Below are positions 23,970-37,641 of a stretch of DNA of 64,000 nucleotides, piece after piece (within the stretch, counting starts at the first letter, position 1; the number at the start of each line of letters is the position of its first letter). A program made the position numbers and the translations under genes. Source of the DNA: Nemertoderma westbladi (taxonomy: Eukaryota > Xenacoelomorpha > Nemertodermatida > Nemertodermatidae); the NCBI GenBank assembly GCA_032718475.1, contig JAUCBJ010009150.1:1-64000 (forward strand), given 5' to 3'. The notes beneath the pieces are model-generated. The model searched no databases. It saw nothing but the letters and a program-made list of their open reading frames with translations, and was not told where the DNA came from.

Positions 23970-25709
23970 TTAAATTGTAGATTTTGCAACAAAAATTAAA
24001 AAAAAATACGATTTGAGGGAATCACAACAAAACTTTTTAAGTTTAAAACAACCGGTTATGTTAAACATAACGGTAACGTATAACGGCATAACGGTACCAA
24101 AAATAACTTCATTTTAATAACAAAATAAACGGATAAACAGATGAGTAACCAGAACCCGGTAGCACAAACATACAGATCAGTAACAGCAGTATCAACACCA
24201 GATTAGCACAAGACTTAATAAGTAAAATGAAAGCCGACTTCCACCACTGGGTACGAACCTATTGCTTAACGAAATGTCCCTATTTATAATCGAATATGGT
24301 GCGAGCCACAAAGTCTGTGAGCCATAGCATATAGTTGAATGTAGAGCATGCATGGGCCATTGTCAGTCCGTTGAATTGAGATTTAGAGGGAAAATCATAT
24401 CATTAGCCAAAATGGAGCCTTCGCAAAACGTTTATCTAATGAACAATGTCTATTATTTGGCCTAGCTAGTACAACTGTATGCCACCGTTCACGGACCCCG
24501 CCAACCCACCGAGTCCCTACAGATCTCCCTTGGGTTCCTCTTGGCCCTCGAAGTATCGTATCTTATCCTTGGGATTGGGGATTATGGTAGCGCTGCCCGG
24601 CTTCCAGTCGATCGGACAGACGTCCCCGTGCTGGTCCGTGTACTGGAAGGCCTGCACGAGACGCAGGGTCTGTAAGGGTCCGTAAGTCGTTCTCAACATT
24701 ATTGTGGGAATCTGGGAAGCCCAAGTTCGCACGGCGTGGGTTCGTGGATGCCATAGCACGCGTCCCGACCTGGAGAAAACAATTAAGTGAAAATACAAAT
24801 GAACAGTGACAAGTTATTTAAAAATCTCATATAATTAAATATCAATTAAACATCAATAAACACAAACACATATTTAATAATAAACAAACACACCAACACT
24901 TATATAATGTTGGAATGAATAATTACCCGTTGTAACAATAATTGCAAGCCAGACGTCCCAACACTTTAATAAATAATTCATTGCGAACGACTTGCTGGTA
25001 ATGTTGTGAATAAACAGTAAATCTAAACTCTAAATAATCAATTGTAATTAAACTTTAAACCAAAGCGATTTTAAATAAGAAACTTTGTTAAACGTAACTT
25101 ATAATATATTCAGCTACTGAGGAGGCAGCGCTTATTATATATTGGTGTTGGTGTCTGTAATACAAAGCGAACAAATGTCTGGCCATTGACCTTGTGTCTT
25201 TGTGTGAAGCCGCGCTATCCAATAATAAGACGGTATAACAATTATTGGTTGTTCAAGCAAAGGCAATGTATACGTTAATGTATAATAATATGTTGCTTGG
25301 CGTGGGTGGCTGAGGCCTTGGCCTTGGTTGGTTAGTTTCCAGGGTGATATGTTCTAGAATATTAAATTATTTACCTTGAGTGAACCAAACCAACCACCCA
25401 CACAATGCTGAAGCACATCACAATGTATCCCAGCCGTCCAGCCCAGCCCGGCTGGCGCCTCCTACAACACAATGCAAGCAGCTCAGCTCAATATTGCTTG
25501 AAAATTCTCTTGTAAATATTTCCCCCATCAATAAATAATTACACTTGAAATGCACTATAGAGGGGTGGTGAGGTGTTAGCGATGTCGCCCGGTGATTCTG
25601 AGCGTTTTTGGTGATCATTTGCTTAAAATATATTTTTTATGCTCTATCTCGTGGTGTCGGTTAGAACGCGCGAAAATGAAAATCGATGGTCAATTTTGAA
25701 AAAAATCGG
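23970..25709. repeat. M1 module, unit D
   Basis: Full length. Distinguishing sites are GAGGAGGCAGCG, a rewritten hairpin site (GCACATCACAATGTATCC), TTTCCCCCATC as in unit C, but the GGTGATTCTGAGCG tail as in A and B: a mosaic of the two tail backgrounds. Confidence 0.87.
24517..24669 (-). pseudogene. 2-Cys peroxiredoxin terminal exon fragment, copy D
   Basis: Same 50 residues and TAG stop as copy B; no coding change seen. Confidence 0.75.
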
Positions 25710-25924
25710 AAGTTATTTCGATAAATTATGGCTAATTAACGGAAGGGCTTTTGTGTTGGCAATTTATTATTTAATACAGTTGAATATTTGGCTGAATTGA
25801 AGTTCATTAACCCGGGTAATTAAATTGAAATAACAAGTTATTTTGCAAAATTATGGCTAATTTTGGGAAGGGCTTTTGGAATGGAAATCAAATTTAAATG
25901 AAAGGTGTTCTTAGGAGAATTTGA
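25710..25924. repeat. M2 125-bp repeat, about 1.5 copies, unit D
   Basis: The first monomer is the CTAATTAACGG type. The terminal spacer changes to GGAAATCAAATTTAAATG, the form shared with E, F and G, where A, B, S1, S2, I and J have GGCATTGAAATTGAAATG. Confidence 0.87.
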
Positions 25925-26121
25925 ATTAATAACGAGTGCCCTACATAACGGCGCAGTGCACTTAATAACTAGTGCCCTACAAAACAGCGCATTGCACTTA
26001 ATAACGAGTGCCCTACATAACGGCGCAGTGCACTTTATAACGGTGCAGTGCACTTGATAAAGGTGTAGTGCACTTCATAAAGGTGTTAGTAGTGCACTTC
26101 ATAACGATGCAGTGCACTTAA
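25925..26121. repeat. M3 36-bp minisatellite, 3 copies, unit D
   Basis: Three full monomers, the second with CTACAAAACAGCGCATTGC. Intermediate between the two-copy blocks and the eleven-copy blocks of E to G. Confidence 0.88.
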
Positions 26122-27230
26122 TGTTATATGCTATATTTCATGTTATATGCTATAGTACATGCTCTGCGATATGTTATATGGTATGGTATATGCGATATGC
26201 TATAAGCTATATGTCATATGTTATATGTTATGCTATATGCACTGTCATGCTATATGTTATGGCATATACAATGTTATATGCTATATGTTGTTATATGCTA
26301 TATGTTGTTATATGCTATAGTACATGCTAAGCTTAATGCTATGCTATATGCAATTCTATATGCTATGCTATATGTTATATGCTATAGTACATGTTAAGCT
26401 AAATGCTATGCTATATGCAATTCTATATGCTATGCTATATATGTTATATGCTATATGTTATGCTATATGCCACGTTATGCTATATGCTATGTTATATGTC
26501 ATATGCTATATGTTATATAGCCTATGCTATATGCTATATGTTATATGTTATGCTATATGCAATGTCATGCTATATGTTATGGTATATACAATGTTATATG
26601 CTATATGTTGTTATATGCTATAGTACATGCTAAGCTATATGCTATGCTATATGCAATGCTATATGCTATGCTATATGTTATATGATATATGTTATGCTAT
26701 ATGCCACGTTATGATATATGCTATGCTATGCTATATGTCATATGCTATATGTTAAATGTTACATATGCTATATGCCATGTTATGTTATATGCTATAGTAC
26801 ATGCTAAGCTATATGCTCTATGCTATGCTATATGCTATATATCATATGCTATGCTATGCTATGTTATGCTATATGCTATGGTACATCCTATGCTATATGC
26901 TATATGCAATATATCATATGCTATGCTATGCTATGCTATACTATGCTGTGCTATGCTATGCTATGCTATGCTATGCTATGCTATGCTATGCTATGCTATA
27001 TGCTATGGTACATCCTATGCTATATGCAATATATCATATGCTATGCTATGCTATGCTATGCTATGCTATGCTATACTATGCTATACTATGCTATGCTATG
27101 CTATGCTATGCTATGCTATGCTATGCTATGCTATGCTATGCTATGCTATGATATGCTATGCTAAGCTATGCTATGCTATGCTATGCTATGCTATGTTAAG
27201 CTATGATATGCTATGTTATGCTATGCTATG
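26122..27230. repeat. M4 CTATG / 12-mer array, unit D
   Basis: The left part introduces GTATATACAATG, TGTTGTTATATGC and GCAATTCTATATGC variants shared with E to G and absent from A, B, S1 and S2. The right part alternates pentamer runs with CTATGGTACATCC / CAATATATCATATG blocks. Ends GTTAAGCTATGATATG then CTATGTTTGTCAAAATG. Confidence 0.93.
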
Positions 27231-27936
27231 TTTGTCAAAATGACATTTTGACATGTCATTTTGCAAAAATGTCACTTTCAAATTGACAGTTTGACATGTC
27301 ATTTTGTCAAAATGTAACTTTCAAATTGACAGTTTGACATGTCATTTTGTCAAAATGTCACTTTCAAATTGACATTTTGACATGTCATTTTGCCAAAATG
27401 TCAATTTCAAATTGACAGTTTGACATGTCATTGTGTCGAAATGTCACTTTCAAATTGACATTTTGACATGTCATTTTGCCAAATGTCATTTTCAAGTTGA
27501 CATTTTGACATGTAATTTTGCCAAAATGTCACTTTCGAATTGACATTTTCACATGTCATTTTGCCAAAATGTCAATGTGTCAATATGTCACTTTCAAATT
27601 GACAGTTTGACATGTCATTTTGTCAAAATGTCACTTTCAAATTGACATTTTGACATGTCATTTTGCCAAAATGTAACTTTCAAATTGACAGTTTGACATG
27701 TCATTTTGTCAAAATGTCACTTTCAAATTGACATTTTGACATGTCATTTTGCCAAATGTCATTTTCAAGTTGACATTTTGACATGTAATTTTCCCCCAAA
27801 ATGTAACTTTCGAATTGACATTTTCACATGTCATTTTGCCAAAATGTCAATGTGTCAATATGTCACTTTCAAATTGACAGTTTGACATGTCATTTTGTCA
27901 AAATGTCATTTTCAAATTGACATTTTGACATGTCAT
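27231..27936. repeat. M5 43-bp satellite, unit D
   Basis: The shortest M5 (about 0.7 kb). It carries the private TTCCCCCAAAATG variant near 27791 that recurs in E, F and G. Confidence 0.9.
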
Positions 27937-28686
27937 ATTTTATGAGATTTAAGGTATTTTTTCTTGAAAAAGCGAACATAACTTTTCTGAGTCCGTTTCT
28001 GTGACATTTAAAGAAAAGTTAACTTGTGATACTTCTTTTAGTGTTAAATTAACAGCAGATTCCAAATACAGTAACCGTTTTTACATATGATTTGTAGTTC
28101 TCGCGATATTTGGGTTCAAACACAACGTTTTTTGATATTTTACGAAATTTAAGGTATTTTTTCTTGAAAAAGCAAACATAACTATATTCCAAGTCCGTTT
28201 CTGTAACATTTAGAGAAAAGTTCACTTGTGATACTTCTTTTAGTGTTAAATTAACAGCAGATTCCAAATACAGTAACCGTTTTTACATATGATTTGTAGT
28301 TCTCGCGATATTTGGGTTCAAACACAACGTTTTTTGATATTTTACGAAATTTAAGGTATTTTTTCTTGAAAAAGCAAACATAACTATTCCCAGTCCGTTT
28401 CTGTAACATTTAGAGAAAAGTTAACTTGTGATACTTCTTTTAGTGTTAAATTAACAGCAGATTCCAAATACAGTAACCGTTTTTACATATGATTTGTAGT
28501 TCTCGCGATATTTGGGTTCAAACACAACGTTTTTTGATATTTTACGAAATTTAAGGTATTTTTTCTTGAAAAAGCAAACATAACTATTCCCAGTCCGTTT
28601 CTGTAACATTTAGAGAAAAGTTAACTTGTGATACTTCTTTTAGTGTTAAATTAACAGCAGATTCCAAATACAGTAACCGTTTTTAC
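27937..28686. repeat. M6 200-bp satellite, 3.75 copies, unit D
   Basis: The second monomer has a small insertion, CATAACTATATTCCAAG. This removes a stop and gives a spurious 72-residue minus-strand frame (28049-28267). The same insertion marks I and J. Confidence 0.94.
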
Positions 28687-30424
28687 TTAAATTGTAGATT
28701 TTGCAACAAAAATTAAAAAAAAATACGATTTGAGGGAATCACAACAAAACTTTTTAAGTTTAAAACAACCGGTTATGTTAAACATAACGGTAACGTATAA
28801 CGGCATAACGGTACCAAAAATAACTTCATTTTAATAACAAAATAAACGGATAAACAGATGAGTAACCAGAACCCGGTAGCACAAACATACAGATCAGTAA
28901 CAGCAGTATCAACACCAGATTAGCACAAGACTTAATAAGTAAAATGAAAGCCGACTTCCACCACTGGGTACGAACCTATTGCTTAACGAAATGTCCCTAT
29001 TTATAATCGAATATGGTGCGAGCCACAAAGTCTGTGAGCCATAGCATATAGTTGAATGTAGAGCATGCATGGGCCATTGTCAGTCCGTTGAATTGAGATT
29101 GAGAGGGAAAATCATATCATTAGCCAAAATGGAGCCTTCGCAAAACGTTTATCTAATGAACAATGTCTATTATTTGGCCTAGCTAGTACAACTGTATGCC
29201 ACCGTTCACGGACCCCGCCAACCCACCGAGTCCCTACAGATCTCCCTTGGGTTCCTCTTGGCCCTCGAAGTATCGTATCTTATCCTTGGGATTGGGGATT
29301 ATGGTAGCGCTGCCCGGCTTCCAGTCGATCGGACAGACGTCCCCGTGCTGGTCCGTGTACTGGAAGGCCTGCACGAGACGCAGGGTCTGTAAGGGTCCGT
29401 AAGTCGTTCTCAACATTATTGTGGGAATCTGGGAAGCCCAAGTTCGCACGGCGTGGGTTCGTGGATGCCATAGCACGCGTCCCGACCTGGAGAAAACAAT
29501 TAAGTGAAAATACAAATGAACAGTGACATGTTATTTAAAAATCTCATATAATTAAATATCAATTAAACATCAATAAACACAAACACATATTTAATAATAA
29601 ACAAACACACCAACACTTATATAATGTTGGAATGAATAATTACCCGTTGTAACAATAATTGCAAGCCAGACGTCCCAACACTTTAATAAATAATTCATTG
29701 CGAACGACTTGCTGGTAATGTTGTGAATAAACAGTAAATCTAAACTCTAAATAATCAATTGTAATTAAACTTTAAACCAAAGCGATTTTAAATAAGAAAC
29801 TTTGTTAAACGTAACTTATAATATATTTCAGCTACTGAGGAGGCAGCGCTTATTATATATTGGTGTTGGTGTCTGTAATACAAAGCGAACAAATGTCTGG
29901 CCATTGACCTTGTGTCTTTGTGTGAAGCCGCGCTATCCAATAATAAGACGGTATAACAATTATTGGTTGTTCAAGCAAAGGCAATGTATACGTTAATGTA
30001 TAATAATATGTTGCTTGGCGTGGGTGGCTGAGGCCTTGGCCTTGGTTGGTTAGTTTCCAGGGTGATTGTTCTAGAATATTAAATTATTTACCTTGAGTGA
30101 ACCAAACCAACCACCCACACAATGCTGAAGCACAGCGTTGTATCCCAGCCGTCCAGCCCAGCCCGGCTGGCGCCTCCTACAACACAATGCAAGCAGCTCA
30201 GCTCAATATTGCTTGAAAATTCTCTTGTAAATATTTTCCAACTCAATAAATAATTACACTTGAAATGCACTATAGAGGGGTGGGGAGGTGTTAGCGATGT
30301 CGCCAGGCGATTCTAACTGTTTTTGGGGATCATTTCCTTAAAATATATTTTTTATGCTCTATCTCGTGGTGTCGGTTAGAACGCGCGAAAATGAAAATCG
30401 ATGCTCATTTTTGAAAAAAATCGG
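28687..30424. repeat. M1 module, unit E
   Basis: Full length, with the private ATATATTTCAGCTACTG insertion (about 29826), a 2-bp deletion at the hairpin site (CACAGCGTTGTATCC), GACATGTTATTT, GAGGAGGCAGCG and the CAGGCGATTCTAACTG tail. Confidence 0.87.
29234..29386 (-). pseudogene. 2-Cys peroxiredoxin terminal exon fragment, copy E
   Basis: Same residues and TAG stop as copy B, on an M1 background with the GACATGTTATTT allele. Confidence 0.75.
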
Positions 30425-30640
30425 AAGTTATTTCGATAAATTATGGCTAATTAACGGAAGGGCTTTTGTGTTGGCAATTTATTATTTAATACAGTTGAAT
30501 ATTTGGCTGAATTGAAGTTCATTAACCCGGATAATTAAATTAAAATGACAAATTATTTCGGTAAATTATGGCTAATTTTGGGAAGGGCTTTTGGAATGGA
30601 AATCAAATTTAAATGAAAGGTGTTCTTAGGAGAATTTGAA
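30425..30640. repeat. M2 125-bp repeat, about 1.5 copies, unit E
   Basis: One complete monomer of the CTAATTAACGG type and a partial one starting AAATTATTTCGG after CCCGGATAATTAAATTAAA, a variant specific to E, F and G. Confidence 0.88.
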
Positions 30641-31125
30641 TTAATAACGAGTGCCCTACATAACGGCGCAGTGCACTTAATAACGAGTGCACTACATAAC
30701 GGCGCAGTGCACTTAATAACGAGTGCCCTACATAACAGCGCAGTGCACTTAATAACGAGTGCACTACATAACGGCGCAGTGCACTTAATAACGAGTGCCC
30801 TACATAACGGCGCAGTGCACTTAATAACGAGTGCACTACATAACGGCGCAGTGCATTTAATAACTAGTGCCCTACATAACAGCGCATTGCACTTAATAAC
30901 GAGTGCACTACATAACGGCGCAGTGCACTTAATAACGAGTGCACTACATAACGGCGCAGTGCACTTAATAACTAGTGCCCTACATAACAGCGCAGTGCAC
31001 TTAATAACGAGTGCCCTACATAACGGCGCAGTGCACTTTATAACGGTGCAGTGCACTTGATAAAGATGTAGTGCACTTCATAAAGGTGTTAGTAGTGCAC
31101 TTCATAACGATGCAGTGCACTTAAT
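30641..31125. repeat. Expanded M3 minisatellite, 11 copies, unit E
   Basis: Eleven full 36-bp monomers. Variants GAGTGCACTAC / GAGTGCCCTAC / TAGTGCCCTAC and GGCGCAGTGC / AGCGCAGTGC / AGCGCATTGC are mixed along the block. The period is a multiple of three with no stop in one frame on each strand, giving open frames of 146 codons (+) and 167 codons (-) that are repeats of 12 residues. Confidence 0.95.
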
Positions 31126-33008
31126 GTTATATGCTATATTTCATGTTATATGCTATAGTACATGCTCTGCGATATGCTATATGGTATGGTATATGCTATG
31201 TTATGCTATATGCTATATTCTATAAGCTATATGTCATATGTTATATGTTATGCTATATGCAATGTCATGCTATATGTTATGGTATATACAATGTTATATG
31301 CTATATGTTGTTATATGCTATAGTACATGCTAAGCTTAATGCTATGCTATATGCAATTCTATATGCTATGCTATATGTTATATGCTATAGTACATGCTAA
31401 GCTAAATGCTATGCTATATGCAATTCTATATGCTATGCTATATGTTATATGCTATATGTTATGCTATATGCCACGTTATGCTATATGTCATATGCTATAT
31501 GTTATATAGCCTATGCTATATGCTATATGTTATATGTTATGCTATATGCAATGTCATGCTATATGTTATGGTATATACAATGTTATATGCTATATGTTGT
31601 TATATGCTATAGTACATGCTAAGCTTAATGCTATGCTATATGTAATTCTATATGCTATGCTATATGTTATATGCTATAGTACATGCTAAGCTAAATGCTA
31701 TGCTATATGCAATTCTATATGCTATGCTATATGTTATATGCTATATGTTATGCTATATGCCACGTTATGCTATATGCTATGCTATATGCTGTAGGCTATG
31801 CTATCATATGTTATGGTATATACAATGTTATATGCTATATGTTGTTATATGCTATAGTACATGCTAAGCTATATGCTATGCTATATGCAATGCTATATGC
31901 TATGCTATATGTTATATGATATATGTTATGCTATATGCCACGTTATGATATATGCTATGCTATGCTATATGTCATATGCTATATGTTAAATGTTATGCTA
32001 TATGCCATGTTATGTTATATGCTATAGTACATGCTAAGCTATATGCTCTATGCTATGCTATATGCTATATATCATATGCTATATGCTATGGCACATCCTA
32101 TGCTATATGCTATATATCATATGCTATGCTATGCTATGCTATACTATGCTATGGTGTGCTATGCTATGCTATGCTATGCTATTCTATGATATGCTATGCC
32201 ATGCTATGCTATGCTATACTATGCTATATGCTATGGTACATCCTATGCTATATGCTATATGCAATATATCATATGCTATGCTATGCTATGCTATGCTATG
32301 CTATGCTATACTATACTATGTTATGCTATGCTATGCTATGCTATGCTATGCTATGTTAAGCTATGATATGCTATGTTATGCTATGCTATGCTGTTCTATG
32401 ATATGCTATGCTATGCTATGCTATATGCTATGGTACATCCTATGCTATATGCTATATGCAATATATCATATGCTATGCTATGCTATGCTATGCTATGCTA
32501 TGCTATGCTATACTATACTATGCTATGCTATGCTATGCTATGCTATGCTATTCTATGATATGCTATGCTATGCTATATGCTATGGTACATCCTATGCTAT
32601 ATGCTATATGCAATATATCATATGCTATGCTATGCTATGCTATGCTATGCTATACTATGCTATACTATGTCTATGCTATGCTATGCTATGCTATGCTATG
32701 CTATGCTATGCTATGCTATGCTATGCTATGTTAAGCTATGCTATGCTATGCTGTTCTATGATATGCTATGATATGCTATGCTATGCTATGCTATATGCTA
32801 TGGTTCATCCTATGCTATATGCTATATGCAATATATCATATGCTATGCTATGCTATGCTATGCTATGCTATGCTATGCTATGCTATGATATGCTATGCTA
32901 TGCTATGCTATGCTATGCTATGCTATGCTATGCTATGCTATTGTATGCTATGACTATGCTATGCTATGCTATGTTAAGCTATGATATGCTATGTTATGCT
33001 ATGCTATG
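31126..33008. repeat. M4 CTATG / 12-mer array, unit E
   Basis: About 1.88 kb. After a D-like left part, a block of pentamer run, CTATGGTACATCC, CAATATATCATATG and CTATACTATG repeats about five times with a length near 170-200 bp, so M4 has its own higher-order repeat here. Small deletions (TACTATGTCTATGC) separate it from G. Confidence 0.93.
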
Positions 33009-33858
33009 TTTGTCAAAATGACATTTTGACATGTCATTTTGCAAAAATGTCACTTTCAAATTGACAGTTTGACATGTCATTTTGTCAAAATGTCACTTTC
33101 AAATTGACATTTTGACATGTCATTTTGCCAAATGTCATTTTCAAGTTGACATTTTGACATGTAATTTTGCCAAAATGTCACTTTCGAATTGACATTTTCA
33201 CATGTCATTTTGCCAAAATGTCAATGTGTCAATATGTCACTTTCAAATTGACAGTTTGACATGTCATTTTGTAAAATGTCACTTTCAAATTGACATTTTG
33301 ACATGTTATTTCGCCAAAATGTCACTTTCAAATTGACATTTTGACATGTCAATTTGCCAAAATGTCATTTTCAAGTTGACATTTTGACATGTCATTTTGT
33401 CAAAATGTCATTTTCAAATTGACATTTTGACATGTCATTTTGTCAAAATGTCATTTTCAAATTGACATTTTGACATGTCATTTTGCCAAAATGTCACTTT
33501 CGAATTGACATTTTCACATGTCATTTTGCCAAAATGTCAATGTGTCAATATGTCACTTTCAAATTGACAGTTTGACATGTCATTTTGTAAAATGTCACTT
33601 TCAAATTGACATTTTGACATGTCATTTCGCCAAAATGTCACTTTCAAATTGACATTTTGACATGTCATTTTGCCAAAATGTCATTTTCAAGTTGACATTT
33701 TGACATGTCATTTTCCCCCAAAATGTCACTTTCGAATTGACATTTTCACATGTCATTTTGCCAAAATGTCAATGTGTCAATATGTCACTTTCAAATTGAC
33801 AGTTTGACATGTCATTTTGTCAAAATGTCATTTTCAAATTGACATTTTGACATGTCAT
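33009..33858. repeat. M5 43-bp satellite, unit E
   Basis: 850 bp, with the GTTATTTCGCC and TTTTCCCCCAAAATG variant monomers in fixed positions. The near end reads GACATGTCATTTTCCCCC, where F and G have GACATGTAATTTTCCCCC. Confidence 0.92.
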
Positions 33859-35206
33859 ATTTTATGAGATTTAAGGTATTTTTTCTTGAAAAAGCGAACA
33901 TAACTTTTCTGAGTCCGTTTCTGTGACATTTAAAGAAAAGTTCACTTGTGATACTTCTTTTAGTGTTAAATTAACAGCAGATTCCAAATACAGTAACCGT
34001 TTTTACATATGATTTGTAGTTCTCGCGATATTTGGGTTCAAACACAACGTTTTTTGATATTTTACGAAATTTAAGGTATTTTTTCTTGAAAAAGCATACA
34101 TAACTATTCCCAGTCCGTTTCTGTAACATTTAGAGAAAAGTTCACTTGTGATACTTCTTTTAGTGTTAAATTAACAGCAGATTCCAAATACAGTAACCGT
34201 TTTTACATATGATTTGTAGTTCTCGCGATATTTGGGTTCAAACACAACGTTTTTTTATATTTTACGAAATTTAAGGTATTTTTTCTTGAAAAAGCAAACA
34301 TAACTATTCCCAGTCCGTTTCTGTAACATTTAGAGAAAAGTTAACTTGTGATACTTCTTTTAGTGTTAAATTAACAGCAGATTCCAAATACAGTAACCGT
34401 TTTTACATATGATTTGTAGTTCTCGCGATATTTGGGTTCAAACACAACGTTTTTTGATATTTTACGAAATTTAAGGTATTTTTTCTTGAAAAAGCAAACA
34501 TAACTATTCCCAGTCCGTTTCTGTAACATTTAGAGAAAAGTTAACTTGTGATACTTCTTTTAGTGTTAAATTAACAGCAGATTCCAAATACAGTAACCGT
34601 TTTTACATATGATTTGTAGTTCTCGCGATATTTGGGTTCAAACACAACGTTTTTTGATATTTTACGAAATTTAAGGTATTTTTTCTTGAAAAAGCAGACA
34701 TAACTATTCCCAGTCCGTTTCTGTAACATTTAGAGAAAAGTTCACTTGTGATACTTCTTTTAGTGTTAAATTAACAGCAGATTCCAAATACAGTAACCGT
34801 TTTTACATATGATTTGTAGTTCTCGCGATATTTGGGTTCAAACACAACGTTTTTTGATATTTTACGAAATTTAAGGTATTTTTTCTTGAAAAAGCAGACA
34901 TAACTATTCCCAGTCCGTTTCTGTAACATTTAGAGAAAAGTTCACTTGTGATACTTCTTTTAGTGTTAAATTAACAGCAGATTCCAAATACAGTAACCGT
35001 TTTTACATATGATTTGTAGTTCTCGCGATATTTGGGTTCAAACACAACGTTTTTTGATATTTTACGAAATTTAAGGTATTTTTTCTTGAAAAAGCAGACA
35101 TAACTATTCCCAGTCCGTTTCTGTAACATTTAGAGAAAAGTTCACTTGTGATACTTCTTTTAGTGTTAAATTAACAGCAGATTCCAAATACAGTAACCGT
35201 TTTTAC
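33859..35206. repeat. M6 200-bp satellite, 6.75 copies, unit E
   Basis: Standard diverged first monomer. The third monomer carries the run CGTTTTTTTATATT in place of CGTTTTTTGATATT, a variant that multiplies in unit F. Confidence 0.95.
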
Positions 35207-36940
35207 TTAAATTGTAGATTTTGCAACAAAAATTAAAAAAAAATACGATTTGAGGGAATCACAACAAAACTTTTTAAGTTTAAAACAACCGGTTATGTTA
35301 AACATAACGGTAACGTATAACGGCATAACGGTACCAAAAATAACTTCATTTTAATAACAAAATAAACGGATAAACAGATGAGTAACCAGAACCCGGTAGC
35401 ACAAACATACAGATCAGTAACAGCAGTATCAACACCAGATTAGCACAAGACTTAATAAGTAAAATGAAAGCCGACTTCCACCACTGGGTACGAACCTATT
35501 GCTTAACGAAATGTCCCTATTTATAATCGAATATGGTGCGAGCCACAAAGTCTGTGAGCCATAGCATATAGTTGAATGTAGAGCATGCATGGGCCATTGT
35601 CAGTCCGTTGAATTGAGATTTAGAGGGAAAATCATATCATTAGCCAAAATGGAGCCTTCGCAAAACGTTTATCTAATGAACAATGTCTATTATTTGGCCT
35701 AGCTAGTACAACTGTATGCCACCGTTCACGGACCCCGCCAACCCACCGAGTCCCTACAGATCTCCCTTGGGTTCCTCTTGGCCCTCGAAGTATCGTATCT
35801 TATCCTTGGGATTGGGGATTATGGTAGCGCTGCCCGGCTTCCAGTCGATCGGACAGACGTCCCCGTGCTGGTCCGTGTACTGGAAGGCCTGCACGAGACG
35901 CAGGGTCTGTAAGGGTCCGTAAGTCGTTCTCAACATTATTGTGGGAATCTGGGAAGCCCAAGTTCGCACGGCGTGGGTTCGTGGATGCCATAGCACGCGT
36001 CCCGACCTGGAGAAAACAATTAAGTGAAAATACAAATGAACAGTGACATGTTATTTAAAAATCTCATATAATTAAATATCAATTAAACATCAATAAACAC
36101 AAACACATATTTAATAATAAACAAACACACCAACACTTATATAATGTAGGAATGAATAATTACCCGTTGTAACAATAATTGCAAGCCAGACGTCCCAACA
36201 CTTTAATAAATAATTCATTGCGAACGACTTGCTGGTAATGTTGTGAATAAACAGTAAATCTAAACTCTAAATAATCAATTGTAATTAAACTTTAAACCAG
36301 AGCGATTTTAAATAAGAAACTTTGTTAAACGTAACTTATAATATATTCAGCTACTGAGGAAGCAGCGCTTATTATATATTGGTGTTGGTGTCTGTAATAC
36401 AAAGCGAACAAATGTCTGGCCATTGACCTTGTGTCTTTGTGTGAAGCCGCGCTATCCAATAATAAGACGGTATAACAATTATTGGTTGTTCAAGCAAAGG
36501 CAATGTATACGTTAATGTATAATAATATGTTGCTTGGCGTGGGTGGCTGAGGCCTTGGCCTTGGTTGGTTAGTTTCCAGGGTGATTGTTCTAGAATATTA
36601 AATTATTTACCTTGAGTGAACCAAACCAACCACCCACACAATGCTGAAGCACATTGTATCCCAGCCGTCCAGCCCAGCCCGGCTGGCGCCTCCTACAACA
36701 CAATGCAAGCAGCTCAGCTCAATATTGCTTGAAAATTCTCTTGTAAATATTTTCCAACTCAATAAATAATTACACTTGAAATGCACTATAGAGGGGTGGG
36801 GAGGTGTTAGCGGTGTCGCCAGGCGATTCTAACTGTTTTTGGGGATCATTTCCTTAAAATATATTTTTTATGCTCTATCTCGTGGTGTCGGTTAGAACGC
36901 GCGAAAATGAAAATCGATGCTCATTTTTGAAAAAAATCGG
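35207..36940. repeat. M1 module, unit F
   Basis: Full length. Private AAACCAGAGCG; GAGGAAGCAGCG; a 5-bp hairpin-site deletion (GCACATTGTATCC) as in C; and the CAGGCGATTCTAACTG tail. Confidence 0.87.
35754..35906 (-). pseudogene. 2-Cys peroxiredoxin terminal exon fragment, copy F
   Basis: Same residues and TAG stop as copy B. Confidence 0.75.
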
Positions 36941-37156
36941 AAGTTATTTCGATAAATTATGGCTAATTAACGGAAGGGCTTTTGTGTTGGCAATTTATTA
37001 TTTAATACAGTTGAATATTTGGCTGAATTGAAGTTCATTAACCCGGATAATTAAATTAAAATGACAAATTATTTCGGTAAATTATGGCTAATTTTGGGAA
37101 GGGCTTTTGGAATGGAAATCAAATTTAAATGAAAGGTGTTCTTAGGAGAATTTGAA
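36941..37156. repeat. M2 125-bp repeat, about 1.5 copies, unit F
   Basis: Same variant set as unit E, including CCCGGATAATTAAATTAAA. Confidence 0.88.
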
Positions 37157-37641
37157 TTAATAACGAGTGCCCTACATAACGGCGCAGTGCACTTAATAAC
37201 GAGTGCACTACATAACGGCGCAGTGCACTTAATAACGAGTGCCCTACATAACAGCGCAGTGCACTTAATAACGAGTGCACTACATAACGGCGCAGTGCAC
37301 TTAATAACGAGTGCCCTACATAACGGCGCAGTGCACTTAATAACGAGTGCACTACATAACGGCGCAGTGCATTTAATAACTAGTGCCCTACATAACAGCG
37401 CATTGCACTTAATAACGAGTGCACTACATAACGGCGCAGTGCACTTAATAACGAGTGCACTACATAACGGCGCAGTGCACTTAATAACTAGTGCCCTACA
37501 TAACAGCGCAGTGCACTTAATAACGAGTGCCCTACATAACGGCGCAGTGCACTTTATAACGGTGCAGTGCACTTGATAAAGATGTAGTGCACTTCATAAA
37601 GGTGTTAGTAGTGCACTTCATAACGATGCAGTGCACTTAAT
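37157..37641. repeat. Expanded M3 minisatellite, 11 copies, unit F
   Basis: The order of variant monomers is the same as in unit E all along the block; both open frames translate identically to those of E and G. Confidence 0.95.

Noticed and set aside
28049-28267. 72-residue minus-strand frame in M6 (also 58842 and 63564)
   Set aside because: Appears only where a small insertion (ACTATATTCC) shifts the 200-bp repeat out of its usual stop; not present in the other monomers.
29802-29996. 64-codon plus-strand frame in M1 of unit E
   Set aside because: Opened only by a private insertion (ATATATTTCAG) in E; closed in all other copies.
30553-31056. Long open frames on both strands over M3 (167 codons minus, 146 codons plus), repeated in F and G
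   Set aside because: They are 12-residue repeats forced by a 36-bp period with no stop; both strands are open at once, and there are no gene signals.
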